From UQRS01 sp050946935 (GTDB lineage: Bacteria > Bacillota > Clostridia > Oscillospirales > Acutalibacteraceae), in assembly GCA_050946935.1 (NCBI GenBank), contig JBMNVR010000001.1, positions 248,001 to 312,000 on the forward strand: a DNA stretch of 64,000 nt, in the 5' to 3' direction. Below, one piece after another: positions 63,408-64,000 of the stretch. Made by a program: the position numbers and the translations under genes. Position 1 is the first letter of the stretch; each line of letters begins with the position of its first letter. Below the pieces are notes generated by a model. The model searched no databases. It was not told the DNA's origin and was given only the letters and a program-made list of their open reading frames with translations.

Positions 63408-63436
63408 TTGCGTTCGGGAGCGGCCTGTGCTATAAA
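63408..63436 (+). promoter_or_regulatory. Promoter of the terminal oxidoreductase gene
   Basis: TTGCGT (63408-63413), 17-bp spacer, TATAAA (63431-63436), about 80 bases before ATG 63515. Confidence 0.65.
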
Positions 63437-63514
63437 TAGGATGGAAAAAAGAGGGCGTCTCGTTTGACACGCTCTTCCCTCGTAAAAATACCAACACGAA
63501 AGGCGGAATTTTCC

Positions 63515-64000
63515 ATGAAAAAACTGAAAATCGGCATCGTCGGCTGCGGCGGCATCGCCAACGGCAAGCACATGCCGGCCCTCTCCCGCATTCCGGAGGT
63601 GGAGATGGTCGCTTTCTGCGATATTATTGAGGAACGCGCGCAGAAGGCGGCCAAGCAGTATGGCGCTGAGGGCGCCAAGGTCTACACCGATTATAAAGAA
63701 TTGCTGGCCGACGGCACGATCGACGTCGTGCACGTCCTGACCCCCAACCGCGAGCACTGTGTCATCACGGTCGACGCGCTCGAGGCCGGCAAGCATGTCA
63801 TGTGTGAAAAGCCGATGGCCAAAACCGCCGCTGATGCGCGGAAAATGCTGGAGGCCGCAAAGCGCACCGGCAAGAAGCTGACCATCGGGTATCAGAACCG
63901 CTACAGGGACGACAGCATGTTCCTGAAAAAGGCCTGCGTGAACGGCGAGCTGGGCGAGATCTACTTTGCCAAGGCGCACGCCCTCCGGCGGAGGGGCGTC
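63515..64000 (+). CDS. Gfo/Idh/MocA family oxidoreductase (partial, runs off the window)
   Basis: 162 codons are present, open to the end of the window. MKKLKIGIVGCGGIANGKHM is the Rossmann NAD(P)-binding loop (GCGGIA), and CEKPMAKTAADA (EKP motif, ~98-101) carries the conserved catalytic lysine of the family. Such enzymes oxidise or reduce sugars, inositols and related compounds. The C-terminal substrate domain is cut off, so the substrate cannot be inferred. ATG 63515 follows AAGGCGG. Confidence 0.93.
   Translation, partial: MKKLKIGIVGCGGIANGKHMPALSRIPEVEMVAFCDIIEERAQKAAKQYGAEGAKVYTDYKELLADGTIDVVHVLTPNREHCVITVDALEAGKHVMCEKPMAKTAADARKMLEAAKRTGKKLTIGYQNRYRDDSMFLKKACVNGELGEIYFAKAHALRRRGV

Overview
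The window looks like chromosome from a low-oxygen, Gram-positive Bacillota, most likely a gut- or rumen-type Clostridia. Evidence: a ctsR-mcsA-mcsB-clpC operon with CtsR operators, consensus SigA-type promoters, strong AGGAGG ribosome-binding sites, a fused SecDF, ferredoxin-linked indolepyruvate oxidoreductase, an anaerobic sulfatase-maturase-type radical SAM enzyme, an ECF vitamin transporter and three dockerin-bearing proteins. Most genes are GC-rich. Two patches are visibly AT-richer and look acquired: the sugar isomerase at 4.9-6.4 kb and the island at 29.7-34.5 kb.

Layout. 0.1-4.5 kb: phage- or ICE-derived block with an XRE repressor plus membrane-anchored ImmA-type protease, divergent from a tiny HTH protein, then a holin-like protein and an amidase carrying dockerin repeats. 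4.9-6.6 kb: isolated L-arabinose/L-fucose isomerase-like gene followed by a possible MITE. 6.8-15.2 kb: TspO, a sodium:solute symporter and an arylacetate operon (paaK-iorA-iorB-paaK-ACT). 15.2-20.4 kb: two microproteins and the CtsR/McsA/McsB/ClpC proteostasis operon. 20.5-29.4 kb: DegV, a beta-helix lipoprotein with a dockerin protein upstream, an aminotransferase and SecDF. 29.7-34.5 kb: scar of a conjugative element, a three-gene signalling system and an IS200/IS605 transposase. 34.5-37.8 kb: DUF6320-like membrane protein, acyltransferase, esterase, TfoX-like protein. 38.1-41.0 kb: copper operon (CopA with a CopZ-like tail, then CsoR). 41.2-44.0 kb: radical SAM maturase and O-antigen ligase-like protein. 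44.2-55.1 kb: secreted GH92 mannosidase with dockerin, GH2 beta-galactosidase and a sugar ABC importer. 55.2-58.7 kb: ECF S-component, type III pantothenate kinase, a tandem structured repeat, and a DD-carboxypeptidase homologue lacking its catalytic serine. 58.8-64 kb: metallophosphoesterase, SbcCD and the start of a Gfo/Idh/MocA oxidoreductase.

How they fit together. Secreted glycosidases plus the ABC importer and cytoplasmic LacZ form a glycan-foraging set. The arylacetate operon couples arylpyruvate oxidation to ferredoxin and acyl-CoA. The CtsR operon marks and degrades damaged proteins. ECF transporter and CoaX plausibly supply CoA.

Least-explained signals: a GC-rich structured repeat (two tandem copies beside coaX and a diverged copy at 42.4 kb with a compensatory stem change), the dockerin-bearing endolysin, the serine-less carboxypeptidase, an internal start that could release a CopZ chaperone from copA, a 45-residue peptide with ten cysteines, and two oppositely oriented CtsR boxes bracketing the clp promoter.
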